A stretch of DNA of 64,000 nucleotides from Vibrio ponticus (GCF_009938225.1 NZ_AP019658.1:1178001-1242000); one strand, 5' to 3'; positions 1 through 8,330 are shown, counted from the stretch's first letter. Translations and numbers: made by a program. Notes: generated by a model from the sequence alone, not told the origin.

Positions 1-466
1 TATCACTGGCGAATAATATTGGTCCCCAATCCATCACCACAACCGGTACATCGGGATATTTATCAAAGATATCGATACGCTCACCTTCCAGAGATGAACA
101 CATTAAGATCATGCCATCGACACGTTTTTGCAAAAGCGTGTTGATGGAGGTTTTCATGCGCTGATGATCACCTTCCGTATTGCACAGAATGAGGTTGTAG
201 CCTTTTTGATAACAGCAACGCTCAACCCCTTTAACCACCTCACCAAAAAATGGGTTAGTAGACGTGGTCATTAACATACCAAGTGTTTTAGTTCGATTGG
301 TCTTGAGGCTGCGCGCTAAAGCGGAAGGCGTGTAGTTTAAACTCTGAGCGGCGCGGTTAACCCGCTCAGAGATCTCTTCGCTCACATAACGAGACTGATT
401 GATAACATGACTGACAGTCGAGGTTGATACTCCTGCCAATTTGGCAATATCTTTCATTGAGGCCAC
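1..466 (-). CDS. rbsR: Ribose operon repressor RbsR, LacI family (3' part beyond window)
   Basis: DNA-binding repressor of ribose catabolism. The N-terminus carries a LacI-type helix-turn-helix (MKDIAKLAGVSTSTVSHVIN) followed by the hinge segment ending in SALARSLK, which inserts in the operator minor groove. The C-terminal part of the sugar-binding domain lies beyond the left edge. I place the start at a GTG (466) because an AGGAG lies 9 bases upstream; the ATG at 457 would sit 18 bases from it. It is the last gene of the operon, 17 bases after rbsK, so it should be autoregulated through the palindrome at 4516-4533. The identification rests on the helix-turn-helix sequence and on linkage to rbsK and rbsD. 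Confidence 0.9.
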   Translation of the reverse strand, partial: MASMKDIAKLAGVSTSTVSHVINQSRYVSEEISERVNRAAQSLNYTPSALARSLKTNRTKTLGMLMTTSTNPFFGEVVKGVERCCYQKGYNLILCNTEGDHQRMKTSINTLLQKRVDGMILMCSSLEGERIDIFDKYPDVPVVVMDWGPILFASD

Positions 467-483
467 GCTATCTTGCTCCTTTA

Positions 484-1401
484 CTACTGCTTGGCGAGAA
501 ACTCCTCCACTTCTGTGCGTTGAGGAATCGAAGTTTGCGCACCAAATCTGGTTACACTAATCGCAGCTGCTGCATGTGCAAACTTTATCGCTGATTCTAT
601 CGGCATTTGTTCAAGCAAACCAGTGACGAATGCCCCATTAAACGTATCCCCTGCTGCGGTGGTATCCGTCGCTTTAACTCTAAAGCCAGCAATGATTTTG
701 CCGATACCATTTTGACTTAACCAAACCCCTTTAGCACCTAGGGTTATCATCACCGTCTCAATTCCTTTTTGGTGAAGAATTTCCGCTGCCTGTTGCGCTG
801 ATTGCTCATCGTTAATCGCGACGCCAGTTAGAATTTCAGCTTCCGTTTCATTGGGAGTGATAATATCAACATTGCGTAACAGCGCTTCAGATAATTGACG
901 AGCAGGTGCAGGGTTCAAAATCACCTTCGTGCCCGCCGCTTTAGCTACCTCAGCCGCCTTCTCAATGCCACACATTGGGGTTTCAAGTTGCATGAGCAAA
1001 TACTCAGCTTGCTCAATACGCGCAATATCTTGTTCTATTGCTTGAGCGGTCAAATGATCGTTCGCTTCGGCAGAAATACAAATGCTGTTCTCGCCGCTAT
1101 CTGCAACTTGAATCATCGCGATGCCTGTTGGGCAATTAGGCTGCATTTTTACCGCACTAATATCGATGTTGTCCGCTTGGAATGTTTGACGGATATTAAT
1201 GCCAAATGCATCGTCACCCACACAAGCAATAAAACCAATATCAGCGTTTAGTCGAGCTGCGGCTACCGCTTGGTTAGCCCCTTTTCCGCCCGGAATAACC
1301 TGATAATTGCGCCCATGTAACGTTTCGCCAGGGCGTGGAAAAGAAGGGACTTGAAGAACATGGTCAGCGTTAACACTACCTAATACCACTAACTTATTCA
1401 T
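484..1401 (-). CDS. rbsK: Ribokinase
   Basis: Phosphorylates D-ribose to ribose 5-phosphate with ATP in the cytoplasm, feeding the pentose phosphate pathway. It is a PfkB-family kinase of 305 residues, the usual ribokinase length. The N-terminal substrate signature (GGKGANQAVAAARL, about residues 38-51) and the C-terminal signature with the catalytic aspartate (DTTAAGDTFNGAF, about residues 244-256) are both present, as is the NPAP and TPNE core. It lies between the DUF4432 gene and rbsR on the same strand. The start is the ATG at 1401. The operator upstream of rbsD probably controls it as part of one transcript. Confidence 0.95.
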   Translation of the reverse strand: MNKLVVLGSVNADHVLQVPSFPRPGETLHGRNYQVIPGGKGANQAVAAARLNADIGFIACVGDDAFGINIRQTFQADNIDISAVKMQPNCPTGIAMIQVADSGENSICISAEANDHLTAQAIEQDIARIEQAEYLLMQLETPMCGIEKAAEVAKAAGTKVILNPAPARQLSEALLRNVDIITPNETEAEILTGVAINDEQSAQQAAEILHQKGIETVMITLGAKGVWLSQNGIGKIIAGFRVKATDTTAAGDTFNGAFVTGLLEQMPIESAIKFAHAAAAISVTRFGAQTSIPQRTEVEEFLAKQ

Positions 1402-1467
1402 ATTGTTTTCCTAGAGTCTTAAAATGCATATTCAAAGCTGATTTGCATTATTTGCTAAATCACGCTT

Positions 1468-1500
1468 TACCGTTTCAGGCTGAACGTGGCTAAAACGGTA
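1468..1500. other. Intercistronic hairpin in the ribose operon
   Basis: TACCGTTT (1468-1475) and AAACGGTA (1493-1500) form a perfect 8-bp stem with a 17-base loop in the gap between the DUF4432 gene and rbsK. There is no T tract, so it is more likely an mRNA-stability or processing structure than a terminator. Confidence 0.35.
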
Positions 1501-1511
1501 TAAAAGTTAAA

Positions 1512-2519
1512 TTAATGCACGATGCCTGTGCGAACCGTAAAACTACGTTCCTCTTGCGGAGCAAGGTAGATCAAGGTTCCTTTCTGTTTCGCGGTCAAAA
1601 AACCCTCTGGACGGCACGTCGCGGGCAGCGCATAAGCGGCAACTTGCTGATCACCACTGCGTAAGATCCAGCGAGTAACGCTATTGAATTCTTGAGTGCT
1701 AAACTCTGTCACTAGTGTTTTACTGCCCACCTGCATTGCGAACTTTGCGTGATCGACATACTGAGCAACGTCATCTAAGCAGTAAACAATTTCCGGGTCA
1801 TACATTTCAGGCTGATCAAGCGTTGAGATTGGAGCCGCGCCCTTAAGAGCTTCATTAAATGCTAACCATTGCTGATTTGGCTTCACGTGCGCAGGAACGC
1901 TATCACGAAGTTCGAATGCGCTATCCGGGATATTTTGTGTCATCACTGCCCCTTCGATAAACGCGGCATTGATATGACACATATATTGTAATGGCATTTC
2001 GACACTCGCCAAGTTTTTCACTGTCATGCGAATATCAAACACACTCGCGTCTTTGCCTAGCGTCACCGATGGCGTTGCCAAATAGTGATCGCCAAATCCC
2101 ATCACATATTCATAGCTACCTGCTAACTTAACTTGCTCTTCGTCTATCTCCAGCCAAGCAAAGTCCATCGCAGCACAAGGCATTTCACCATGTAAAACAT
2201 GATCATCTTGAGGGGTTGGGCAGCCCATTCGAATCATACCGGCGTGAAATGCAAAACAGCCATAAGTTTCAACAATGCTCTTAGCCGGTTTTGGCTCTCT
2301 GAACATATTCTTCATACATAAATCGGTATCAAGAAATTCAGCATCCCAAATCATCTGCCCCATAAATGGCAATACAACTAAATGACCTTGAGAGTTTTTG
2401 ATTTCTATCGCTTCAACACCCGAATTGTACTTAAACGCTGACACTTCAAAGTGCTCGGATTGCGCTAATAGCGATTTGTGCGCTTGAAACTGCTCTTTGT
2501 ATAGTGGGATCTTAAACAT
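1512..2519 (-). CDS. DUF4432 family protein (aldose-epimerase-like fold)
   Basis: A 335-residue protein resembling the DUF4432 group, which belongs to the galactose-mutarotase-like beta-sandwich superfamily. Members may epimerise or bind sugars, but no reaction is established here. The start is the ATG at 2519, giving MFKIPLYKEQF, with AAGGA 8 bases upstream; a longer reading to 2564 has no better ribosome site. It sits inside the ribose operon between the sugar symporter and ribokinase. I infer a role in sugar anomer or epimer handling, complementing the ribose pyranase RbsD. Family assignment is from memory of the conserved layout, so the function is unproven. Confidence 0.7.
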   Translation of the reverse strand: MFKIPLYKEQFQAHKSLLAQSEHFEVSAFKYNSGVEAIEIKNSQGHLVVLPFMGQMIWDAEFLDTDLCMKNMFREPKPAKSIVETYGCFAFHAGMIRMGCPTPQDDHVLHGEMPCAAMDFAWLEIDEEQVKLAGSYEYVMGFGDHYLATPSVTLGKDASVFDIRMTVKNLASVEMPLQYMCHINAAFIEGAVMTQNIPDSAFELRDSVPAHVKPNQQWLAFNEALKGAAPISTLDQPEMYDPEIVYCLDDVAQYVDHAKFAMQVGSKTLVTEFSTQEFNSVTRWILRSGDQQVAAYALPATCRPEGFLTAKQKGTLIYLAPQEERSFTVRTGIVH

Positions 2520-2574
2520 TTTCGTGTTCCTTATTAAGTGCCACACCCTAAGCGAATATGGCACTCATCTAAAT

Positions 2575-3897
2575 TTAAGCTTGTGCGGTTACGTAACTAA
2601 ATGACTGTTTGTATTTCTTTTCACTCATGAAGTAACAGAACACGATAGCAAAGCAGGCTGCACTGACAATAAACGACGTTTGCATTCCCATTGAGTCAGC
2701 AAGTAAGCCCTGTACGACTGGAATCGCAGCACCACCAATAATCGACATTACAACAAAACCACCGGCTGTTTCCGTATAGCGTGTATCAACAGATTGCAGT
2801 GTCGAAGCGAAGATAGTCGCCCAGCAAGGTGCAAATAGAGCAGAAGTACCTACAGCTACCCAAACCGCACTAAAGTTAGGAACAAACGTTACGTAAAGCA
2901 GACATAAGAAGCCGACACCTGCGTAACCCATTAGAACATTTTCTTGTGAAGTCTTAGTAAATAGGAAGTTTGCTAATAGCTTACCTAAGAAGTACATAAT
3001 AAATGCATAAAGCAGATAGTTCGCCGCATCATGCTCTACCATGGTTGAGTCCATTTCCAGCGCAAGACGAATGGTGAACGACCACACCGCTACTTGCATA
3101 CCTACATAAGCAAATTGCGTTGCGATACCTTTAAAGAAGCGTTTGTTACCAGCTAGGTAAGTTAATGTTTCTGCAAAAGAAGGTTGATCATCAACTTTAT
3201 CACTTACAGCTTTACAATTCGGGTATTCGGTAATGGCAATCAACGTTGCCACTGTTGCGATGATACCTACTAACCATTTATATGGTTCAAGAGTCTGTTG
3301 TAGCACTTGCTCTTTAAACAGTTCAAGCTCAGGTCCAGTTAAGGTTGCCATCATATGTTCAACATCGACACCTTCTTGGAAAATCAGATGCTTACCAAGC
3401 AATAAACCAATGATGTAACCCATCGCATTGATGGTGTGTGACACATTCAGACGCAACGTCGCACGCTCTGGTTCACCGATCATTGCCGAGTAGGTGTTAC
3501 ATGATGTCTCAAGGAAAGACAGACCAATCGCGATACAGAAAATCGCCGCTAAGAACATGGTGTATGTGCCCGCATGAGAAGCCGGGAAGAACATCAAACA
3601 ACCAAAGATATACAACGCTAAACCAAGCAAGATTGCCAGTTTATAAGAGGTCTTTTTCACCACCATTGACGCTGGAATCGCAACCAAAAAGTAAGCACCA
3701 TAAAATGCCGATTGCACCAGAGCAGACGCGAAGTTCGACAAATGGAAGATAGATTTAAACTGAGTAATCAGAACATCATTAAGCGCTGCGGCTGCCGACC
3801 AAAGTGCAAATACAGTCGACAACAATAGAAATTGGAATATTGGTGTTTTGTTTAAGTATCCATCCACATGCTGGGTGGTATTATTTTTTATAAACAT
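2575..3897 (-). CDS. MFS sugar:H+ symporter, FucP family (probable ribose permease)
   Basis: A 440-residue inner-membrane transporter with about twelve hydrophobic segments. The layout and motifs (FALWSAAAALNDVLI in helix 1, and SCNTYSAMIGEP near helix 5) match the L-fucose:H+ symporter FucP group of the major facilitator superfamily. In this position, between rbsD and ribokinase, it replaces the RbsABC ABC importer known from E. coli, so ribose uptake by proton symport is the natural inference. The start is the ATG at 3897, preceded by a purine-rich GGAAGGAAGAG stretch. The substrate has not been shown; fucose or another sugar remains possible, but no fucose genes are nearby. Confidence 0.82.
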   Translation of the reverse strand: MFIKNNTTQHVDGYLNKTPIFQFLLLSTVFALWSAAAALNDVLITQFKSIFHLSNFASALVQSAFYGAYFLVAIPASMVVKKTSYKLAILLGLALYIFGCLMFFPASHAGTYTMFLAAIFCIAIGLSFLETSCNTYSAMIGEPERATLRLNVSHTINAMGYIIGLLLGKHLIFQEGVDVEHMMATLTGPELELFKEQVLQQTLEPYKWLVGIIATVATLIAITEYPNCKAVSDKVDDQPSFAETLTYLAGNKRFFKGIATQFAYVGMQVAVWSFTIRLALEMDSTMVEHDAANYLLYAFIMYFLGKLLANFLFTKTSQENVLMGYAGVGFLCLLYVTFVPNFSAVWVAVGTSALFAPCWATIFASTLQSVDTRYTETAGGFVVMSIIGGAAIPVVQGLLADSMGMQTSFIVSAACFAIVFCYFMSEKKYKQSFSYVTAQA

Positions 3898-3996
3898 ATT
3901 TCTCTTCCTTCCTCATACCGCTCACCTCGAGTTCCAGCAAATGGTATGGATTAAATCTGAGTGTTCTTGAGAGTGTGTAATGAATTGGGCTCGTGC

Positions 3997-4416
3997 TTAA
4001 AACACCACACCGGCTTGGAAAATAACGTTGGCATAAGGAGTACATTCACCAGTACGAACCACTGCCTTACTTTGATGAGTTCGTTGCTTAAACTCCTGAT
4101 GTGAAACATATTCCATCTTGAATTGTTTGCCACAACGAGCCTGTTCTAGCTCTAATTCATCGAGTAATGCTTGGTGCAACTCTGGGCTAACCTCAGCAAA
4201 CTCTTTAGCGATAACAACGCCTTCAATCTGAGACTCAGTCAAAATCACTCGCACGGTATCAATAAAACTTGGCACGCCGTGAGTCAGGGCAAGATCAATG
4301 CGAGTCACGTGGTCTGCTATCGGCAAACCCGCATCGCAAATGGTTATTTCATCGGTGTGCCCAAGCGTAGACACTAAGTAAGAAATTTCTGAATTTAGTA
4401 GGGTACTTTTTTTCAT
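3997..4416 (-). CDS. rbsD: D-ribose pyranase
   Basis: Interconverts the pyranose and furanose forms of D-ribose so that ribokinase can use it. It has 139 residues, the normal RbsD length. The N-terminus MKKSTLLNSEISYLVSTLGHTDEI with the following CDAGLPI contains the conserved active-site histidine and aspartate region of the RbsD/FucU family. The C-terminal VRTGECTPYANVIF is also typical. It is the first gene of the ribose operon and the closest to the operator at 4516-4533. The RbsD assignment over FucU rests on the linked rbsK and rbsR. Confidence 0.93.
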   Translation of the reverse strand: MKKSTLLNSEISYLVSTLGHTDEITICDAGLPIADHVTRIDLALTHGVPSFIDTVRVILTESQIEGVVIAKEFAEVSPELHQALLDELELEQARCGKQFKMEYVSHQEFKQRTHQSKAVVRTGECTPYANVIFQAGVVF

Positions 4417-4515
4417 TTTATCGACCTTTAATCACACGTTTTCCGTCATCAGTTGTTAAATCAACTCGTGGTCCAAATCGGTTATCAAACTGGATTCACT
4501 TGCTGATAAAACATC

Positions 4516-4533
4516 CATCGAAACGTTTCGATG
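4516..4533. promoter_or_regulatory. RbsR-type LacI-family operator
   Basis: CATCGAAACGTTTCGATG is a perfect 18-bp palindrome about 100 bases upstream of rbsD. The AAACGTTT core is the LacI/PurR/RbsR family signature, and the flanking CG pair matches the known RbsR operator core of E. coli. It is the obvious target of the rbsR product. Confidence 0.85.
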
Positions 4534-4580
4534 AGACTATAGATCAGAATTTTTTGCGGTCACTAGCCATCAGGTATTTA

Positions 4581-4596
4581 TGTGACTTTGATCGAC
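4581..4596. promoter_or_regulatory. Possible CRP site upstream of rbsD
   Basis: TGTGA-N6-TCGAC has one perfect CRP half and a degraded second half. It lies upstream of the RbsR operator relative to rbsD transcription, the expected place for an activator of a sugar operon. Confidence 0.35.
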
Positions 4597-4835
4597 AAGA
4601 ATCGCCACTACCACAGCGATTTATTGATATTAGTCACTTTAATAACAGCTAAAAATGATAAATGAACAAGTAAATTCCCTAAAAAAACGCTCACCAGAGA
4701 CATGCTTTGGTTTGGGGCGAACATTGTGCCGATTTGCGGCTCATGTGGTTGGTTTTCTGACTTACCTATCACGATCTTGCGCACTCATCGGTATATACTT
4801 AGAGCATCAAACATCGCTAAAAATAAGGAATCATT

Positions 4836-4991
4836 TTGAAAAAGTTATTAATTGCTTTCGGCTTAGTTCTACTGGTTGTGGGGTGTACTGAAGTTGGCAG
4901 CGAAGAGTGGTGCGATGATATGAAACAAAAAGCAAAAGGCGACTGGACAGCGAACGAAGCAACAGACTTTGCGAAGCACTGTATTTTCTAA
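4836..4991 (+). CDS. DUF3012 small lipoprotein
   Basis: A 51-residue lipoprotein starting at a TTG (4836) with AAGGA upstream at about 4826-4830. MKKLLIAFGLVLLVVGC is a lipoprotein signal peptide with the lipidated Cys at residue 17. The mature part contains EEWCDDMKQKAKGDW and ends KHCIF, the pattern I associate with the DUF3012 family of small Vibrio and Photobacterium lipoproteins. The function is unknown. The mature protein keeps two further cysteines, which could form a disulphide in the periplasm. Confidence 0.8.
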   Translation: MKKLLIAFGLVLLVVGCTEVGSEEWCDDMKQKAKGDWTANEATDFAKHCIF

Positions 4992-5153
4992 CAATCAGGC
5001 TTGCCTTAGCTTAGTGATAGGATTATTCTCTAACCAACAACTTCTCAATGCCTAATTAAGCCGCCGTTATATCTGCATACATCTATTTGCTGGCAAGGCA
5101 TTGGTAGTTGGAATAGACTCTTTAATCCTTGTTACTATTACACACCTGCCACG

Positions 5154-5741
5154 GTGCTCAAGCATCTCGGCACATTATTAGTGTTTGCGCTTATGGACCA
5201 AGATAAGTTTACCAATATTTATCGTTTACCAACTGCATTACAGATCCGTATCGGACGCTGGCAACAAACGTTTAATGGCACGTCAGATATCGTTTTACAT
5301 AATGCGATTGAAGTACGAAACAAGCAATTTAAACGCCCAGAGTTTTTACCAACTGGCTGGCATGTAAAACCATTTAAGCTCGACGATATTTCCATTACTC
5401 ATCATGGAAAATATATTCAGACAGCGATGCGCACTATGCTTGACCGTAAGGTTTCTTATAAACGTGTCTATTTGTCACGTGTCCCGTTTGAACAAGCGGA
5501 ACCGGCGCTGCATGATTACAAACTTGAATGGATCAAAAAGCACAACCGAGTCGCCAATAAATATAACCAAATCAAGAAAAAGCAATTTATGCGCTTTGCT
5601 TATGAAGAAGTAGAAACTCTCTACCCTTCGATTCCTAAAGGTACATTTGATAAAGCACTATGGAATAAGCTGGTTATTTCAGAGATCGGTCCTGAGAAGA
5701 AGTTTGATAACCCTTACTTCGTAAAAAAAGCGTGTTTCTAG
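5154..5741 (+). CDS. Conserved hypothetical protein, basic
   Basis: An open frame of up to 195 residues that I do not recognise. It is soluble and rich in lysine, arginine, tyrosine and phenylalanine, with a strongly basic C-terminal half (KKHNRVANKYNQIKKKQF). The reading frame is uninterrupted and ends just before a good terminator, which supports a real gene. The start is uncertain: GTG at 5154 gives the longest form, while ATG at 5193 (MDQDKFTNIYRL) is equally possible; neither has a clear ribosome site. No catalytic motif or membrane segment is visible. Confidence 0.6.
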   Translation: MLKHLGTLLVFALMDQDKFTNIYRLPTALQIRIGRWQQTFNGTSDIVLHNAIEVRNKQFKRPEFLPTGWHVKPFKLDDISITHHGKYIQTAMRTMLDRKVSYKRVYLSRVPFEQAEPALHDYKLEWIKKHNRVANKYNQIKKKQFMRFAYEEVETLYPSIPKGTFDKALWNKLVISEIGPEKKFDNPYFVKKACF

Positions 5742-5773
5742 AACCAACTCGCAACCGTGATGAACCACTATAG

Positions 5774-5797
5774 AAAAGGGAGCTTATGCTCCCTTTT
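5774..5797. terminator. Bidirectional Rho-independent terminator
   Basis: AAAAGGGAGC, a TTAT loop, and GCTCCCTTTTT form a stem with an A tract on one side and a T tract on the other, so it can end both the plus-strand gene at 5741 and the minus-strand gene at 5813. Confidence 0.85.
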
Positions 5798-5812
5798 TCA
5801 CTCTCTACCGAT

Positions 5813-6106
5813 TTAAACCGGCTTAAGCAGCAAGTTGTTACGCTCTAAACCACGGCGAACGCTGCTACACATCTTACCAAAACGACGTATCTCATCAAAT
5901 TGAGGCACCACACCACGCGATAGAGCACTTTGCCAATAGGTGAGTTCCCCATCAACCATCTCTAGCAGCTTTTTCGGGCAACCTACGCAGTTCCCTTTGG
6001 TACCACAAATAAATGTTTCTGGCTCATACAAAGGAAGTTCAGCCAAAACTTGTTCAATCAGATTGTGCATCGCGGTTGCGCGATCAGGTTTCTTTGCAAT
6101 GATCAT
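5813..6106 (-). CDS. Small cysteine-containing conserved protein
   Basis: A 97-residue cytosolic protein with the motif FICGTKGNCVGCPKKLLEM, in which Cys-x5-Cys-x2-Cys is followed about 40 residues later by MCSSVRRG with a fourth Cys. Such spacing could bind zinc or an iron-sulphur cluster, but I know no named family for it. The start ATG (6106) gives MIIAKKPDRATAMHN. It converges on the preceding gene across a shared terminator. The intact frame and codon usage support a real gene of unknown function. Confidence 0.65.
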   Translation of the reverse strand: MIIAKKPDRATAMHNLIEQVLAELPLYEPETFICGTKGNCVGCPKKLLEMVDGELTYWQSALSRGVVPQFDEIRRFGKMCSSVRRGLERNNLLLKPV

Positions 6107-6284
6107 TTAAAATCGGCTCGTGGTTTTTGTGTGAAGCGGATTATATGTGCCACGCGCAAGATTTCAAGAACTGTTCAATTCAGCTATATTGATGAGCTAT
6201 CTAGGTAAACGATCAGACAAACTAAGGTATATTATGTTTGCGTCGTCATATCAGCTCAAGCAACGATTTCAGAGAGGGAATTTT

Positions 6285-6821
6285 ATGCCGCAACAAGTGC
6301 TCGATTTTTGGTTTAAGCAACTGGAACCAAAAGATTGGTTTGTCTCCAACCCTGAGGTCGATAAACGGATCGAAACGCTATTTGGCGCTTTACTTAAGCA
6401 AGCAGCACAAGCTGAGTTGTACTCTTGGCGAGAGACCGCGCAAGGTCGCTTAGCAGAAGTCATCGTCTTAGATCAATTCTCGCGCAATATCTACCGCAAT
6501 ACACCACAAGCTTTTAGCCAAGATCCATTGGCGTTAGCACTGGCACAAGAAGCGGTTCGACTAGGAGTAGACAAAGAGCTTAACACCATCGAAAAGTCGT
6601 TTCTCTACATGCCTTATATGCACAGTGAATCCGTATTAATCCATGAACAGGCGGTAAAACTGTTTGCTCAGCCAGGCATGGAAAACAATTACGATTTTGA
6701 ACTTAAGCATAAAGTGATCATCGACCGCTTTGGTCGCTACCCACATCGTAATGAAATTTTAAACCGTACAAGCAGTGCAGAAGAGATTGAGTTTCTTGCC
6801 CAGCCAAACTCGAGTTTTTAA
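6285..6821 (+). CDS. DUF924 family protein
   Basis: A 178-residue soluble protein beginning MPQQVLDFWF, with GAGGG 7 bases before the ATG at 6285. A longer frame reaches 6147, but the extension has no family character and no ribosome site. The FWF start, the VLDQFSRNIYR segment, the FLYMPYMHSE segment and the ending DRFGRYPHRNEIL are typical of DUF924, an all-helical TPR-like fold of unknown role. Transcribed alone, it is followed by a glyoxalase-like gene on the same strand after 72 bases. Confidence 0.85.
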   Translation: MPQQVLDFWFKQLEPKDWFVSNPEVDKRIETLFGALLKQAAQAELYSWRETAQGRLAEVIVLDQFSRNIYRNTPQAFSQDPLALALAQEAVRLGVDKELNTIEKSFLYMPYMHSESVLIHEQAVKLFAQPGMENNYDFELKHKVIIDRFGRYPHRNEILNRTSSAEEIEFLAQPNSSF

Positions 6822-6893
6822 TGGGTACCTATTTTTCTGGATTAGCGCTTAAACTAATAATGTAAAACGCTTGCTATCAACAAAGGGAAAATC

Positions 6894-7304
6894 ATGATTG
6901 AGATTAAAGGGCTGGATCATATTGTCTTGCGCACCACTCAACTCGAGAGCATGTTGCACTTTTATCGTGATACGCTGAATTGCCCTGTTGAACGCACTCT
7001 GCCGGAACTTGGTTTGACCCAACTGCGTGCTGGTAGTGCGCTGATTGATATTGTTACTGTTGATAGCCAACTTGGCATGTTAGGCGGCAAAGCGCCTCAA
7101 CAAGACGGGCGAAACGTTGATCATTTCTGCCTGCAAATTGCCGCTCTTCCTGAAGCCGAAGCGCTCAAACTGGTAGAAAAATATAACCCCAGTAACCGAG
7201 AGTTCGTTGAACGTTACGGAGCCCAAGGGTTCGGTCGTTCTATTTACCTAACCGATCCCGAAGGGAATGTTGTTGAACTCAAGCCAATTAAGGACACGCT
7301 ATGA
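6894..7304 (+). CDS. VOC family protein (glyoxalase/dioxygenase superfamily)
   Basis: A 136-residue vicinal-oxygen-chelate protein. It opens with IKGLDHIVLRTTQLESMLHFYRD and ends with YLTDPEGNVVELKP, the paired beta-alpha-beta-beta-beta elements that place a metal-binding His near residue 8 and a Glu near residue 128. This layout fits a metal-dependent lyase, dioxygenase or resistance protein; the substrate cannot be read. The ATG at 6894 follows AAGGGAAA. The stop codon overlaps the start of the rof-like gene (ATGA), so the two are translationally coupled. Confidence 0.85.
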   Translation: MIEIKGLDHIVLRTTQLESMLHFYRDTLNCPVERTLPELGLTQLRAGSALIDIVTVDSQLGMLGGKAPQQDGRNVDHFCLQIAALPEAEALKLVEKYNPSNREFVERYGAQGFGRSIYLTDPEGNVVELKPIKDTL

Positions 7305-7549
7305 TCTCGTGTAACCAATATGATTATCTTGAAATCGCCTGTATGTATCACTTTCCTTTACGACTTGTGTTACTTGATGGTTCCATCGTTGAAGGAATCG
7401 CTAGCGATACTGGCTACAATACACATAAACAAGAGTGCCTCATCATTGAAAGTAACGGCGAACCACGCTTTATCCCAACAGAACAACTCAAGAGCTTGAG
7501 AGTTACTATCGACAACCCACATTTCTCATCAGTGGAATTTCAACAATAA
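7301..7549 (+). CDS. rof: Rho-binding antiterminator, Rof/YaeO family
   Basis: An 82-residue protein of the Rof family, which binds the Rho hexamer and inhibits Rho-dependent termination. The N-terminal CNQYDYLEIACMYHFPLRLVLLDGSIVEG aligns with the NCDDYDNLELAC region and following Sm-like beta strands of E. coli Rof. Length matches the family. It overlaps the VOC gene by 4 bases (ATGA), an unusual pairing suggesting coupled expression. A hairpin terminator follows at 7553-7570. The family call is strong; Rho inhibition is inferred from it. Confidence 0.85.
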   Translation: MISCNQYDYLEIACMYHFPLRLVLLDGSIVEGIASDTGYNTHKQECLIIESNGEPRFIPTEQLKSLRVTIDNPHFSSVEFQQ

Positions 7550-7552
7550 AAA

Positions 7553-7574
7553 ATCCAGCCAATGCTGGATCCTT
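7553..7574 (+). terminator. Terminator after rof
   Basis: ATCCAGC and GCTGGAT pair across a CAAT loop and are followed by CCTTTATT, a weak T-rich tail. It ends the VOC-rof unit. Confidence 0.65.
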
Positions 7575-7602
7575 TATTGATTTATTACTGGCTGAGCAAA
7601 AA

Positions 7603-8169
7603 CTAAAGTTTGTAACAGCAATCTAAGCGGTAGTCGTCGCCATTTTTGGCGGTGTACTCTTTATCTTCACTGCATGCCATCGGCTTACCTTTATGATCAC
7701 CTTTAACCAGGCTGATCCAATGACGCATTGCAGAACTCGATTCCATTTGTGGAAACGTTGTGCAAGTCTCCATTTGAATATCATCGATAGTAATGAATTC
7801 AACACTACCCGTGCCTCTTTGACGACCAAAAATCACTTCCATGTGGCTACCAGTGCCATCGCGGAACAGAATTGAGTGTGGCTGCTCTTTTTCACCAGTA
7901 AAGGCAACAAAGTGCTTAGGGTGCTTTAGACCACTGTGGGTGCCATCTTTAAAGAATGCCATTACATGGCGTAGGTCGATAACATACTCAGTTACATCAC
8001 AGTGCGAACCGTTCTCTAATGGGAACAGGCGATCGAGCAACTGTTTCGTCTTCATCTGCTTTTCTTGTGCTTGGTCCGCTTTCATTGCTTCCACGGCAAA
8101 GACTGCATTAGCAATAAAAGAAGTCGAATTTGTTTGGATTTCATTGTTTTCGAACGTTTGCATATTCAT
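7603..8169 (-). CDS. Stand-alone protein resembling the malate synthase G clasp domain
   Basis: A 188-residue cytosolic protein. Residues about 44-112 (LLDRLFPLENGSHCDVTEY, then KDGTHSGLKHPKHFVAFTGE and SILF...GSHMEVIF) follow the pattern I remember from the alpha/beta clasp domain inserted in malate synthase G (PLExGSHxDxTxY, then GLxxPxxFVxFxGE, then ILxxxxGxHxEI). The TIM barrel and catalytic residues of malate synthase are absent, so it cannot be the enzyme. The frame is intact, and it has a cysteine-rich ending DCCYKL. It is divergent from a regulator of the type linked to glyoxylate-shunt genes. Function unknown; a ligand-binding or regulatory role is possible. Confidence 0.6.
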   Translation of the reverse strand: MNMQTFENNEIQTNSTSFIANAVFAVEAMKADQAQEKQMKTKQLLDRLFPLENGSHCDVTEYVIDLRHVMAFFKDGTHSGLKHPKHFVAFTGEKEQPHSILFRDGTGSHMEVIFGRQRGTGSVEFITIDDIQMETCTTFPQMESSSAMRHWISLVKGDHKGKPMACSEDKEYTAKNGDDYRLDCCYKL

Positions 8170-8291
8170 AGTCTTTCCCTCGCGTTATAACGCACAAATT
8201 TCTTATCCCTGACAGCTCATGTAAATTGAATTTCAATTTGATGACAAATGTGTGAACTGCTTACTAGGAAGATTAGCGAATTTTTGACTAC

Positions 8292-8324
8292 AATTTCACA
8301 ACAAAAATTTTACACTGTGAATTT
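8292..8324. promoter_or_regulatory. Inverted repeat before the XRE regulator
   Basis: AATTTCACA (8292-8300) and TGTGAATTT (8316-8324) form a near-perfect inverted repeat just upstream of the ATG at 8331. In the 161-bp divergent region, this is a candidate autoregulatory site. Confidence 0.4.
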
Positions 8325-8330
8325 TACAAA

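Noticed and set aside
895..1251. A 118-codon plus-strand frame inside rbsK
   Set aside because: It is antisense to a confident ribokinase gene and has no ribosome site or family match.
4655..4891. A 78-codon plus-strand frame before and over the DUF3012 gene
   Set aside because: It has no ribosome site and overlaps the DUF3012 lipoprotein in a different frame, which has a proper signal peptide and family match.
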